A stretch of 64,000 nt of DNA from Chondrosia reniformis (GCA_947172415.1 OX359191.1:7487130-7551129); one strand, 5' to 3'. Counted from the first letter of the stretch, positions 11,626 through 24,833 are shown. Notes: generated from the sequence alone by a model not told the origin. Numbers and translations: made by a program.

Positions 11626-14600
11626 ATGAGCGAAGCGAGGAAGTTTCTTTGTGGAGTAGTTGAAGGTAACACTCTTCATCTTCTGTTCTGTTTATTAGAT
11701 AATTTCTCACGTCCTTTTGAAATACGTAGGTTTCTATGGACGCCCATGGACGTTCGAACAACGAATGGATCTCTTCCAAAAGTAAGTTTGATATTTTGTG
11801 ATCAAATTATTCTAAGAGTATCCTGTTGTTGGTGGGTAATAGTTATCTTTTATCCTGCTAGAATGAGGCGATGGGAGATGAACGTCTTCCTGTACGCCCC
11901 CAAAGACGATAGTAAACACAGAGTCGACTGGAGAGACCTTTATACCCTGGAAGAATGTCGTAAGAAACTGTGACAGTAGATCTGTTTTACCCAAATAGAG
12001 CAAACTTATGTCCCATAAAATTGCCAATGGTAATGGGACTTCCCAGCCTGTATTGAAAATTGATTAGAATTAGGAAAGTTTAGTGTCGAGCTCATAGAGT
12101 GACCTATGTTTCTAGCCTTTACACTGTGCCACAGCTCAGTATATTAATCTCCCCTTCCAAGTATTATGTGTATGTACAACCTGCATGTGTCCTCCTGATC
12201 ACCAAGTAAACAATGATGTGATTGATCGTCCCCATCTTCCAATTAATTAGATGAGCTATCAAGGTTGATTAAGGCTTGTTCTGACAGTGGTCTGAAGTTT
12301 ACCTATGCTATAGCTCCTGGACTTGATATTGTGTTTTCGGGAGAGAGGGAGGTGGTGACACTAAAGAAGAAACTTGAACAGGTACAAACATCACCAGATA
12401 GTAGTTTATTATGAGGAGGGGGAGGAGTGGGCTAAATTTTGGCAGCCTGGGAGGTGGGCGTATCAATTGGTTTGAGCAAGACCTACACTGTACAATTGTA
12501 ATGTTTACAATAGTGTGGACACCTAATTTTGATTATCATTCTTTTAAATAACATTCTGCAGGTAGTTAGTCTGGGTTGTTCAAGTTTTGCCATCTTGTTT
12601 GATGATATTGACCCAATTTTATGCACTGCTGATGCCAAAGTGTTTGCTACTTTTGGTCATGCCCAAGTAGCCATTGCAAATGAGCTTTTCAATCACTTAA
12701 AGAAGCCAGAAATCTTCATGTTTTGTCCAACAGGTGAGTACACAGGGGATTTCCCTAGGAGTCTACAGTTTTTCTCTGGTCATTGAACTGCTGAGTTAAT
12801 GCGCACATTTTATGTATACATGATATATTTGTGCAATCTATTAGAATACTGCTCTTCAAGGGCTGAACCAGCTGTCAAGGATTCACAGTACCTAAACACT
12901 ATTGGAAGTGACCTGGACCCGGGAATTGACATACTCTGGACTGGTACATTGCTTTTCTACTCTCTTGTCCATCCTGTTACATGATCCTTGTTGCCTGTCA
13001 TGTGATATTATTTCCTGTCATGTGATATTATTTCCTGCCATGTGATATTATTTCCTGTCATGCGATATTTCCTATCATATGATATTTATTGTATTTCCCT
13101 TCTCATTATCACATGATAAATACTGTCTGTCATACGTCTTTCACAAAATAGGCCCGAAGGTGATATCCAAGACAATCTCACTGCAGAATATTCTAGACAT
13201 CACAGCTGTTTTAAGAAGAAAGCCCATAATTTGGGACAATTTGCATGCCAATGACTATGACCAACGTCGTCTCTTCCTTGGTCCCTATTCTGGCCGAAGT
13301 GTGTCACTGATTCCAAAGCTTAGAGGTGTCTTGACCAACCCCAATTGCGAGTACAGTGCCAATTTTATTCCAATTCACACCTTGGCCCAGTGGTCCAAGT
13401 GTTTTCCTCGGAGAAACAGTGAAAAGGTAGAGGAGCAGGAGGAATCGGAGCATGAAGATGATGACGAGTACATGCATGACTCGCAGAAGACAGATTTGGG
13501 GAATGTTGACCAAGGAGTGGACTGTGAGTACATCTATGAGCCTCGGAGAGCTCTAAGAACAGCCATTGTTGACTGGTTGGCTGAATTTACCAAACATTCA
13601 AAGAGAGAAAAGTCAAAAGTGGGTAAAAGTGAAGCGGCAAAGTCACTGAACTCTACAGACGACACCACAAGCGGCAGTAATTCTGATCCTCTCCCCTTAA
13701 TGGGAGTGCCTGTTGAGGGAGGGAGTGCAAAGGAGAACAGCATGGAGACGGCAGATTCGGATCAGCACAGTGATTCTGGCATGTCTAGCCCAATGGAGGT
13801 GAATGAGGTGCAAGGAACAGATGGGATGGACAGTGTTAGCCATACCGATCAGAAGAAATCCACATCACCTCTGCCGGAGCTGCCACAAGAGGAGGATGCA
13901 GCAAAGAAGAAAGAAACACAACAGTTTACTTTGGATGATCTAAACATTTTAGTAGATTTTTTTTATCTCCCCCATAAATATGGTCCTCATGGTGTAAAGA
14001 TGCTAAAGGCCTTTTCCAGTATTAAGTCGTCTTCTCCATCTCAGGAGGTACTGCAAAAGTATCATGCCATGTTTGAGAAGATCAAAGGTGATCTTAACAA
14101 ACTTGACATTGTTCAGGAAGAAATGGAGCATAAAGTAAGATTATAGTATCTGCAAGTTTCAAACAATACTTGAATTGTTAAGTATACCAAAAGCCTGTAA
14201 TTGGCAGCTATCGTTATCTGATTTCTTCTGTGCCACCTTGTAGGTCTACATGTGGTACAGGGAGAGTCTCTTATTCAAGAGGAGCTGTAAGGAGATCTGT
14301 CAGATGTTCTCCCGTCTGACTTCCATCCCCAACAGACCTCTCCTGTATGATATATATCCGTATGTGTGGGACGCCAAGGAGGCTGTGATGCTGCTTGACT
14401 GCTATGTTTCGTGGCTAAGTAAGTAGAATTTAGAATTATAGCAGTTGAGTTGAACTGTGTGCATTCCCATAGTTGCTGGTGGAGGTGAAGATAAGGATGA
14501 CTCATGGTTGCCTCCGGATGTTGAGCCCTTTGTACTGCGAGGAGGTATAACAGCAGCCATGCATGTGAGTTCCTATGCAGTCTCTCAAGCCAGCCCACTA

Positions 14601-16192
14601 GTAAACCTCTGCAGCATTCATCCTCCATTTTCTATTACTCAGCGGCTACTTCCTCAATTGAGTGGCTCTGACGAGTTCTTCCACAGAAAAGCTCCACATC
14701 CTTCTCCTCAAATCTTCACCATCCGGCCCTACAGACCAGAAGATAAAGTTAGTAGGGGAGAAATGATCATCATTCCACTTCTTGGTTTCCTTGACTAATC
14801 AGTAGCTATATTTAAAGTTCTTTCTTTAATTCTTCAGGAGCTGGTCTACAAGACCTGTTTGTTGACTGGAGATGGAGGAGCTGATGGCACACATCTGTTT
14901 ACTAATTATCCCAATTTATTAGGGGACAGGTAACCATAGCAACATGTCTCAACATGTAGGCTCATAGTGCCACTCATGTTGGATCTCTGATCTCTTTAGA
15001 TTTGTTGGCCCCTATACAAAGTTGTGCCCAAGTCTGTCCTTTGTACTTGAAGATGATGAAGGAGTGTGTGGCTACGTGCTGGCTGCACTAGACTCAAAAG
15101 CATTCTATGAACAGTTTGAGAAGCAGTGGGCTCCAGAGGTTGCTAAGCAATACCCAATACCTCAGTTTGGCATCAAGGAGTTTACACCTGAAGAGGTAAG
15201 TTGTAACATTTTAAAACTGATCTTATATTCTTAGCAGTGGCAGCCATTTTGGTTGGTTACTAGCTTGTATTCATGAGTAAATGTCTTTTACCACTTATTT
15301 TACAGGAACTAGCTTATAATTACATCCTCCACAATCTCATTTTACAGGAACTAGCTTATAATTACATCCTCCACAATCTCATTTTACAGGAACTAGCTTA
15401 TAATTACATCCTCCATAATCTCATTTTACAGGAACTAGCTTACATCCTCCATAATCCCAAGTTTCTCCTCTCTGGCTCTGTGTATGAGAAATATCCATCT
15501 CATCTTCACATTGACCTGATGCCCAGGGCCCAGGTACCCCCATACATGTACTTATCCAATACAGCAGATTTGATTGCATAATGGCTCCATTGCTGCTATA
15601 CTTTGTAGGGTAAAGGTGTAGGCAGTCGGATGCTGAGGACCATTCTATCAGCTCTCAAAGCTAAAGGTTGGTCCACTAACACTATCACCAGTGTGCATGC
15701 AGTATCGAAGTGTTGTTCACTTTATGTTAGTCACCTTACAAATGCATCCAGCTGTGGTGCTGCTGTTCCTTGACTACATAGGACCTGAATGTACGTAGAT
15801 AGACATACTATATATCAGGAATTGAATACGTGTCTCTAAAGAATATAAGATTTCAAATTGTATGAAATTCTACAAACACTTTTGATTTCTTTATAATTAT
15901 TATAGACAGTTATGACTAACAGCTTTATATAGCATTTCAGTTTCTTTGTACACAGAATTCTCTTCTATTCACCTAGCTTTTTTGTGCACGCTATTGTGTC
16001 TATAGTTGTATGTCTGACCACATTTGCTCTTTCTGTAAAGGTTCAAAGGGCGTTCACTTGGAGATGAATGCTAGTAATACAAGGGCACTAAAGTTCTATC
16101 TCAAATTTGGATTTTCAGTTTTGGACCTGAATGAAGAGCAGAATGTAGGGCAGGCTTCCGATGATACCCTTATACTGGGTAGAAAATTGTAA
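11626..16192 (+). CDS. OGA: Protein O-GlcNAcase (GH84 plus acetyltransferase-like domain)
   Basis: Removes O-GlcNAc from serine/threonine of nuclear and cytoplasmic proteins. Fifteen exons: 11626-11665, 11730-11781, 11862-11959, 12251-12381, 12562-12733, 12845-12943, 13152-14134, 14244-14418, 14473-14564, 14643-14747, 14838-14929, 15000-15195, 15432-15533, 15609-15666, 16041-16192; 848 residues (human 916). The GH84 domain opens with FLCGVVEGFYGRPW; LYAPKDD, the catalytic Asp pair in LFDDID (about D121-D122) and WDNLHANDYD (225-234) are intact. The long exon 7 also encodes the acidic, disordered insert. The C-terminus is GNAT-like, with FTIRPYRPED and GKGVGSRM. Exon 13 has four alternative acceptors (15306, 15348, 15390, 15432). 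The 78-nt intron 14565-14642 is stop-free and in frame. Confidence 0.95.
12995..13085. repeat. Short tandem repeat in OGA intron 6
   Basis: Four to five imperfect copies of CTGTCATGTGATATTATTTC, about 20 bp each, upstream of the large OGA exon 7. Confidence 0.85.
15295..15470 (+). repeat. 42-bp tandem duplication of an OGA splice acceptor and exon start
   Basis: Four copies of the segment ending tttacag and starting GAACTAGCTTA, at an exact 42-base step, with the last copy lacking the AATTAC of the others. Each copy has its own AG acceptor. The unit is 14 codons without stops, so use of any of the four acceptors keeps frame and adds 0, 14, 28 or 42 residues. Confidence 0.93.
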
Positions 16193-17257
16193 CACACCAT
16201 ATTTTATAATTAATGAAGACTATTTATCTAAGTACATTAATACATGCGTACATTAAATTTATAATCATCCTCTACCAAAGAATTTTATGATTACAATGAA
16301 TTTTGAAACAATTCCTTATTCTTGTTTAATTCCTCTTTATTTAAACGTTTAAAAACATTTATGATACATGTCTGTGTCCTGCAACACATTGCAGCGATCC
16401 AAGGGACATGGGCAGGCCTTTGGATTATAATATTTGTATATGCAATAATTTACAAAAGTATACCGAAAGCTTACATAGATGTATGAGGTTATATCTCATT
16501 ACGAATTCATCATCATTCAACAATTGGGATTGTATATCCACTGCACAATGATCATTTTTGTTTGATAATTTTGAAATATAACAATAAAATTGCTATATAA
16601 AAGCAGGCATTCCAATCGAATGAGTGGTGTGACTTGGTTGACCTCTTGAGCTAGCTACTTGAGCTATGCTCACGTGATCATGACCTGCCTACTTGCAATA
16701 CTCTTAACTCTGGTCAATCTCATGCTGGATTTCATGGGCATGAACAGTAATGCCATTTATAGGATCACCTCTCCTCACTGCATGTTTGTGCTCCCCAAAT
16801 CTCACCTTAAGGTTCTGTTGCAGTCCTTGCAAGGGTTTTACTTTCTTCCTTTTAATTGCTCAATTGCTCTTTCGTTTACTTTCCTCCTTTCTTCACTTTT
16901 TTCCTTTTCGTTTTATATTCCTTCCTTCGTTTTTTCTTTTTTTTCTTTTTCGTTTTACTTCCTAAATTCCTCCTTTACTTAAACACGAATGACATTTATG
17001 ATATGTGTCTGTGTCCTGCAACATTGCAGCAATCCAAGGGTCACTTTGGATTATTGTAATACTTGTTATGCAATAATTTACAAGAGTATACTGAATGCTT
17101 ACATAGATGTATGCATTTGCGATGATATTTTAATGTATATCTTATCTCATTATGAATTCGACAATTGGGATTGTATATAACCACTGCACAATGATCATTT
17201 TTGTTTGACAATTTTGAAATAATACATGTACATGATTAAATTAAAAAAAGTCAATGA
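16193..17257. other. Gene-free stretch with a diverged direct duplication
   Basis: OGA 3' UTR then no coding exon recognised. A block at about 16345-16590 (TGTCTGTGTCCTGCAACA through CACTGCACAATGATCATTTT) recurs at about 16978-17225 in the same orientation with small indels. Between them is a pyrimidine-rich run (16840-16980). Confidence 0.7.
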
Positions 17258-18240
17258 TTAAAATAAAAAAAGTCCAACAAGTTCTTCATGGTTGTAAAGA
17301 GACCAGAGAGTTTCTTCTCCTTGTTGCAACAGTACTTCGTTTCGCATCACTTTACTGAGTGTAGTAAAGGTGACCCCAGGGCACACCACGAGGAGGTAGA
17401 AGTACTTCGTGCCCCAAATGGCCTCCGGTTTCTCAACTCTGTTTGACACTTCCACTACTTGCGTCGTAAGAGAAGTTGCACGGGAGCGATCCGGCGTACC
17501 TGACCGACCTCTGACCAGTTACTAGTCTTGCCCTGCCACGCTACGAACAGAACAAGCCCGACCCTGGCGGACCACAAACTCCCACCAATGAGAATCATCA
17601 TGTGCACACAACGTAGCTTGGGAACACTGCACACAGACTTTAACTCATTGGGATCGGCCAGGCGCTTTAGAGTAGGGACCCATCAGTTCAATGAACTATA
17701 AGAAAAGAATTCAAAATACATGATATACAATGAAATACTACATTGATGCATGGATAGGAAAACTGAATACAAATTGAAATGCATATGCCTTCCAAACCAA
17801 CCTGAAGCTGCAGCCTACAACAGGGGTTCCTGACCGACTACGTAGTGGCACTGGACCCACGCTCCTCCAGGTACGGGTCGTATAGCAAGAATCCGCAAGT
17901 GCCAATTTAACACACAAGCAGGATTAATAGTGAGATACATCTCCAGGCACTAACCCATAGGTAGAGAGACCACCCCACTATACGAACACCGATGACCCTT
18001 TGTCGCATGGTACCATGGTCGTGCTCCTACCACGGTTGGCGCATCGATCCACACCAAAGTAGACCTCCAGAGTTGATAGCCCGGAGGCCAAAGACTGAAA
18101 TTTTCCTCGACTATTTATTAGAAATGGTCGGCGGGAAACATCGTGAACTTGGCGGAAAATCATGGAATTAAAATTTTGCTTATTGTTTTCGAGGTCCTTT
18201 TCAAGAACAATAGACAACATGCAGAACATGACCCGGCCTA
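17258..18240 (-). other. Unassigned coding-like minus-strand region
   Basis: GC-richer than its surroundings. On the minus strand open segments look protein-like: 17530-17258 (includes AIWGTKYFYLLVVCPG, VTFTTLSKVMRNEVLLQQG and LWSLYNHEELVGLF), a segment near 17670-17510 (LADPNELKSVCSV, LVLFVAWQGK), one near 17910-17850 (CGFLLYDPYLEERGSSA) and 18229-17978 starting MFCMLSIVLEKDLENN. I could not join them into one model with consistent phases, and recognise no domain. It may be a decayed gene, an unknown multi-exon gene or a transposon fragment. Confidence 0.35.
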
Positions 18241-20991
18241 TTCAGCAAGTTGTTATTGTTATTGAGTTTCGACTAGAAATCAATCATGGCTATCCAGCGA
18301 AGCAAATCATAATTGTACAGTGACCCCATGAATAGAAATGCTTAATTAATAAACAAGTTATCATGCAGTATCTTAATGAACCTCTGATTATTTCAGCAGT
18401 GATCTTTTATTTCACAAGCTCTTGCAAGTGCATGAATCGACATATCAATCGGCATGTTTCATGCACAACACAGGACAACGTCATAAAGATAATATCATGC
18501 ATATTTATTTAACAAAAATTAAAATCACTTGCTATTTGGGCTATTGTGTTAGCTACTTAGTGAGAATCTAGCATACACAGCTAAATCCTCTATTGCTCAA
18601 TCAATTTGTGAATCCAAAATGGCCGTTGCTCAAATATTGCCTAGTTAGAGGAACTTGGGCGTTGTCCATGCCTAAACTACACTCATTGGTAAGTCATTTT
18701 GTTTAGAGAATCAGACAAACTATATAGCTACTATTAATGAGGTCTATAATGTTTCTTTTTCTTTTAAGTTATAATGTTTTATAATTAGCATACATATTAA
18801 TCAGCATCTTTACCTCATGTAAAATACTTTTTACTTGTGAGACTCTTCAAAATGTAATTTGTACTTAACATTTAGATTAAATTTTGATTAGACAAGTATA
18901 TGTTTTATTCTATATTTGATTTTGCTGTACATAGATACCAAACCAAACAACTTAAATTTTAAAATAGGACATGTTGCTAGGTAACATTCTATTTATAGAA
19001 TTGTCATGGAAGTCAAATATTAGTTACCTAGCAACATGTCCAATTTTAAAATTAAAGTTATTTGGTTCCCTTCTTGTTCACTTTAAGGTATGTACCACAT
19101 TCTAGCAGCTTTGTATGCGCTTGTTTGTCTTGTAATTATTTACAACTTTGTTGTTACTCCTTTATGAACTCATAGGACTTATCAGAATGCACTGGACATA
19201 TCTCAAATGACAAGTTTGACTGAGAAAGTGACAAATAAATGAGCAAGATGGTGGGAGATGCTACAAGTTGTGAGGTTTTGGTACTTAAGAATCATGCAGG
19301 TTATTAAATAAAGTTAATATGTACTGTAGACAACTTCATAGTTACATGGGAATCATTCATGCCCTTAATAAAGTTCATTTGTACTTTATAAAGTTTAGGT
19401 TATACCAGCTAAGTTAATGTTCTAATTGTTCAGTTGCAGGCTGAATTGATTGTATGGATTGCAGCTGTTGCTATGGCAATCTTGTTATTTAGATGTAACC
19501 ATGGTAATTTGTACTTGGTTGGTTGTATATATGAACTTTTTGCTCTTAAATGTCAGGCATGTTTTCCTCAAGTCTGACTAGAATGATAAGAATAGTTTTT
19601 TTATTGTTGTCTATATCGGTCCAGGCCAATAATAACAGTAAATTTTCAGTATGTTTATTTCCAGGTTCATACTACTGTGAGTTTTTTTGTTTCTATAACA
19701 CTAGCTAAATTTTGTGTCTTAAAGTGGTACATGATATAGGTTAACCAAAGGAATCCCAAACTTGTTTTTTTTTCATACAGTTTGGCTTTTGTCCATATCT
19801 CTTGGCTAATGTTCTCCAGCCAAACCAGACATGCGGCAGTGCTCAGCTGGAGAGCTCCTTGGCCACGTACAAGCCATTTAACAGGTCACCAATTAGTTTA
19901 AAGTGTCTGTCCTGGAGCCATGGCCAGGAATCTGGCTCTGTTAATGTCGAAGTGTAGCTAGCTGCTTGGGTTTTTAATAGTGTGATCCTTGTTCCAATTT
20001 TAGTTTAAAGTAATGCCCTGGGGCCTGGTACCTTTTAGTTTAAAGTAGGGCATGTCAGTTTGTATTCTTTATGTGATAATCATTTCAGATATTTGTGATC
20101 GACTATTACTTAGAGAACTTGTTAGAATGTTCTAGAATGAATGTTCTAGTTCAGATTATTGTTATGAACAGTTATGGGGAATAACAAAGAACGATGGCAG
20201 GTTTAGTACAAAGCAACTCAGTAACTGTCCTATGACAGGGAATGATATTTGTTACAATAGCCACAGTTCAATAAGAACTTTTCAGAATAGAACCAAAGTT
20301 GCCATTGAACCAAACCAATTATTGGCCAATATATGTGATAATCTCAATGTCCCAATGTCAGGTTTGCTGGTAAAAGAGTGCATTTTATGGCCATGTACAA
20401 GCCATTTAATAGGACAGCAATTAGTTTAAAGTATCTCTATGCCCTGGAACCAGATATCTGGCTGTTCCTGTTGAAGTGTAACTATCTGCTTGGGTTTCAT
20501 AGTGATCCTTGTTCCAATTTTAGTTTAAAAAAGTAAGCCCCCATGCAAAAAGCTTTTGAAATTATAGAATTTGCAACTGTTACATCATCTTATCATTGAT
20601 CTGTAAAGAGACTACATGATCACTGTCTTGTCTTGCTACTTCTTCCACTCATGCTATAATTGCTGTTGCAGCACTGCCACTGATCCTTACTTCTAACATT
20701 TTTTAAATGTGTTCATTTTACTTGTAAGTATAATAGAATAAATATTTCTTTAAACACTTCAAGACATTTGGTATATAAAAAATCAAGACATTTGGTATAC
20801 AATCAAAATACAGCTCATTAATAACCTGGTATATATGTGTACACAGTCTACATATTATTAGAGATGTTGCTATGATGACTCTGGATTTAAAAGGCCTCTT
20901 TCAACTTCCAATTTTTAGGTCTGGAATGGGAATGGTCTATGAGCAGCAAGAGAAGTTTGATCTAGCTTGCACCCACTTGTTTGTACTGTGA
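18241..20991. other. Gene-poor intergenic stretch
   Basis: No confident exon on either strand. It holds a foldback element (18939-19069) and a direct duplication: about 19860-20010 (GTACAAGCCATTTAACAGG through TTGTTCCAATTTTAGTTTAA) recurs at about 20394-20527. A hydrophobic stretch at 19440-19500 (LIVWIAAVAMAILLF) has splice-like edges but no partner exon. Confidence 0.55.
18939..19069. mobile_element. Small foldback (inverted-repeat) element
   Basis: Arms of about 45 bases: GGACATGTTGCTAGGTAAC at the left and GTTACCTAGCAACATGTCC at the right, extending outward to AACCAAA / TTTGGTT, with a spacer of about 40 bases. MITE-like; no transposase. Confidence 0.8.
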
Positions 20992-22508
20992 TTATGTAAA
21001 AATACCATTTTCACTCAATACAGCCACAAACTTATCCATAAAATCTTTAATTTCCTGCAAACAGAAATGAATCAGTGAAGATAAATCTGATATGATTTGT
21101 AAAATAACTTACTACAAAAGGATTGATCACCCTTGGTGATGGCTTTTTCTTTATATTGATACCATGGATTACTGTTATATTTGTTGTGGATTCAAACTCT
21201 GATATGTCCTGACTTGATATGACTGCCTCATTAGCGTCCCACCTTCAGATAGAGCACACAAATTAGGTAAAGCAAAGAGCATATAGCAACCTAAAACTGA
21301 GACTCACTTAGTACCAACAACCATTGTGATTGGTTTTGATTCACTCTCCTTTACTCCATCGATCTACATACATGTATGTATTAAGTATTGCACATAGGCA
21401 TACCTTTCATCAAAATGACACTGAAGAAATGCTACCTGGAGGTAAAGTGTACATCACCGGATGTCTTGAAAGGGAGTTAATTGGACTACACATGTATTGT
21501 ACATGTACAAAGGCTATATGACATGCAGAGGTAATTATTGGGAGATATTATATAGACCCGACCACCATTGTCTTGCTTTAGGGTACCCCATACAGGACTG
21601 AGGTACAAGTCTGCTTACCAAATGAGACAATGTATCAAGGCTATTCTTGTCTGTAAAGCTGAAGCAAAACAGACAAACTGTAGCATTTTTCACAAGTGCT
21701 GGCTTGATGTAGTCATACTGAGAGAAAGAAGAGGTACCTGCATCCCAAAACTCAATATACAACAACCGAAATGGATTCTGGGACCCGACTACCTTCAAAC
21801 ATGAAATGAGAGTTAAATCAATAACACAATCATGCTGATGATGTTACACTATTATAGTTTTTAATAAAGCCATTAAACAATTTAAGCTTTTAGGAATGTA
21901 CCAACCTTAATGGGCCAGTACATTGAGGATACACTATATCCTAACGTTGCACTGTACATGTCAGATAGGCCTAATGGAGAGGAGAATACCAAACCAACCT
22001 TATACATGTAGTAAGGTGAATAAGAAGATTTCTGAATGTATTGTTGTATATAATACATATTAATGATGTCATTTTATGTATCTTAAATAATACGTACCTT
22101 GTAGATTGTAAGACTTATTTACAGTGTACTCACAGACAGTACCATAATATAACATAGATCTAGATTATATTGCCTAGGATGCCATATAAGGAATTTAATA
22201 GACATAATTATATTCACAAAAGTACTCACTATATCCGCAGAGTTTGGCCACCAGACTCGATTTACCCACACCAGCCTTCCCAAATAAGGACACTTTGACA
22301 GGTACAAGAGTGACAGCATGCTCGAAAGATGGAGGGAGTGACGGCTGCTCGAGGAAACCTAACATAAAGCACATTTTGCAAAGTTTGAAGGAGTTGAATA
22401 ATAGTATTATAAGAAATTACCGAATATTTTTCGTTCACCGTTTTCGTTCATTAAAGACTTAAACAGCACATCGTCCACCTTAAAGTCTTCCTCGTTTATT
22501 GTGGCCAT
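20992..22508 (-). CDS. CPLANE2: CPLANE2/RSG1 small GTPase of ciliogenesis
   Basis: REM2/Rab-like GTPase that works with the CPLANE complex at the basal body. Exons on the minus strand: 22508-22421, 22358-22230, 21970-21906, 21792-21619, 21348-21308, 21242-21113, 21054-20992; 229 residues (human 258). The P-loop is GKAGVGKSS (56-64), switch II region carries the family's IEFWDAG in place of DTAGQ, followed by VCLFCFSFTDKNS. MVVGTKWD corresponds to the base-binding (N/T)KxD motif, with W between K and D. The acceptor of the 41-nt exon 5 (aaag) is weak, so that junction is least certain. The DAG in place of DTAG is a family trait also seen in human RSG1 (FWDCG). Confidence 0.88.
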
Positions 22509-22822
22509 ATTGCTGCACGGAGGCAGTAAGGGAATTTCCGAAACGATTGACCTCCATAGTACGTATGCGTATTAGGGCCTACATATATTTCCACGCCTAC
22601 CGATCATATTATATTTTTATACCAGTATTTAATGTATACATTTAGAGCTGCAACTCTTGCAAATGGGCCTATATATATACCTTTGGCTCTGTACATATAT
22701 GCATCCTATGAATTGATATATATAGTAATGATCCGATCTAAAGTTACATGTATATGTAGACATCACTTCTTGGGGTGATATATACAGATTTTTAACAGTG
22801 CAAACTTTTTTGAAAACTAAAA

Positions 22823-24833
22823 TCAAAATTTAAAATAACAGTTCTTTAGTTTAGATCTATTAATAATTTTAATCATATCTTTATCAAATGATTTGGTTCC
22901 ACAAATCAATACAAAGGTTTTGTGTGAAGCGTCAAAAGATGTTTGGTTCATTATGATGTCATCATTCAGCCTCCCGTACCAGACCTTGTCGCCATATTTG
23001 ATTAAACCAGGATCTCTCTGTATAGTTTCAGCTGTCACCTAGCACAATAGAGCACAACAGAAGAGATGAATTTCTGGATACTAGTTATTACATAATTGGG
23101 GAATTCAAGATAAAATCTCATACTATTAGGATGTCTAATGTCCCGTGAAATATTATTGCTAACAAGATACATATAAATCAGTAATGGATAGCTTATTCAA
23201 CCACTTTGCAATTGTGAACTTAAGTGACAGAACTGACTTGACTTAAGGAATAGGTGACATGAAAATTCCAGAACATTTTAAATTCATCTAAAAGTGTTTT
23301 CATGAGAATCTCATGTTGACTCCGGCAGGCATACATCAAGTGCATAATTGTCTCATCTTCCTCATTTTCAAGTATAGACCTAAGGAGATATGGACTCATT
23401 CAGAAATGTTCAAGTCTTATACATATCATGTTCATTCTAGAACACTTAATTGTGATGTACATGGCTTGTTTTCCCAATCTGATAGTAGACAGTGATTTGC
23501 TACAAGTACAGTACCTAATAACTTGCACCATTGGAGCCACGCCTGTTCCACATGCAAGCATTAAGAGATGCTTGTACTAAATTAAGAAAATGTAAGAACG
23601 TGAACATTAAAAATTAGAACAAATTATAAATTTTTAAATTGTGCACATTGGTTCAAACATTTTAATTGTACAAGTATACCTTTGAAGGATCATGCACAAA
23701 TGATCCAAAAGGTCCTTTCCATTCAACTGAAGTGCCAATCCTCCACTTTTCCATCTCTTTGGACATACGACCATCTTTATATACCTACCAATAACAATCA
23801 TGGCTATAAACAGGTGTATGTATGCATGTATCACAACATCACAAATCAATACAGCTATCAACAACTACGTACCTTAATGGAGTGTACACTAAAATATACA
23901 TATGTCAATAATTCTGTTTAACTTTGAATTGGTTCATCTTGAGTCTTGTGAGTGTCTAGAGGCCAAGTTCACTGAAGAAGACCCTTAGGGTTAAAACATC
24001 TGAAGAAGAAGAAGAAGATAAACCAACTGCGTCTCTAGACGCCCACAAGACTCAAGATGAATCAATTCAAAGATAAATCTAGCGTAGTTAGAAGAAACCC
24101 TTATCATCTAATTATGTTTAACTTTTCTTATACACCAGAAGCTTAGAAAAACTTTCCCCAAACTTACTTTGATTATAACCTCAAACCAATCTGACTGGTG
24201 GAGAGCACTAATTGGAGTGTACTGCCGAGTTATTGCTTCACTGTTATCATTATATATTCTAAAAATATATATATAAACATGGTTGTTATAAACATGTACT
24301 GGGACCGGGTTAATAGTTATTAGCTTGTGTATACATATATACCGTATATGTCCGAATAGATATATAAACATACAGTACTGTAGAGACCCTGGATATACTC
24401 AAATTACAGGTACTATATGCAGGCTACTGGACGATTATTCCAAATAATAAGCTGATAGAGTGTGTATATACTACCACAGAAGTGCTGACCTAGCTACCAC
24501 ATGCTGGCCAGACAATAATCCCAGGGTTGTACCCTTTGGGAGGCTGAACCTGTAAATATTAGTATTAAAAGTGTCTGGCCTGATATCCGAAATCTCGAAA
24601 GCGGTATATCTAGCTGGAGACACGGCTTGATGAGGAGATAAAAGCGAGTTAGAAGACGCAACTGTTTGTACGTGGATTTTTCTGTCTTCAGGCGTCATTT
24701 TCTTAAGTTTCATCCATCTCTCCAATTCACCCTGGTAGATGTCAAACACGCAGGGCGTACATCCAGTCCCGCAACAGTCGCTCTGCAGCGGTTCTTCCGG
24801 CTTCTCCGGTAACCAATCATCACAGTCGGCCAT
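22823..24833 (-). CDS. CYB5RL: NADH-cytochrome b5 reductase-like protein
   Basis: Flavin-dependent NADH oxidoreductase family. Exons: 24833-24490, 24258-24168, 23784-23680, 23576-23515, 23379-23238, 23038-22823; 319 residues, close to human CYB5RL (315). The N-terminus carries the cysteine motif CCGTGCTPCVFD of the oxidoreductase-like domain. FAD-binding motif RQYTPIS and NADH-binding motif ACGTGVAPM are intact, and the C-terminus has LICGTKSFDKDM and ends in an aromatic residue. The first donor (CTAG|gtcagc) is chosen because it restores R-IYND in frame. The stop is 314 bases upstream of the CPLANE2 start and the ATG is 109 bases from the EBNA1BP2 stop, all on the same strand. Confidence 0.92.
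23922..24072. mobile_element. Foldback element in a CYB5RL intron
   Basis: Inverted arms of about 40 bases: TTCATCTTGAGTCTTGTG at the left, CACAAGACTCAAGATGAA at the right, with a spacer containing a (GAA)n tract. It lies between exons 2 and 3 of CYB5RL. No transposase. Confidence 0.8.

Noticed and set aside
19440..19500. Hydrophobic segment with splice-like borders
   Set aside because: No neighbouring exon completes it; a single hydrophobic stretch is not enough to call a gene.
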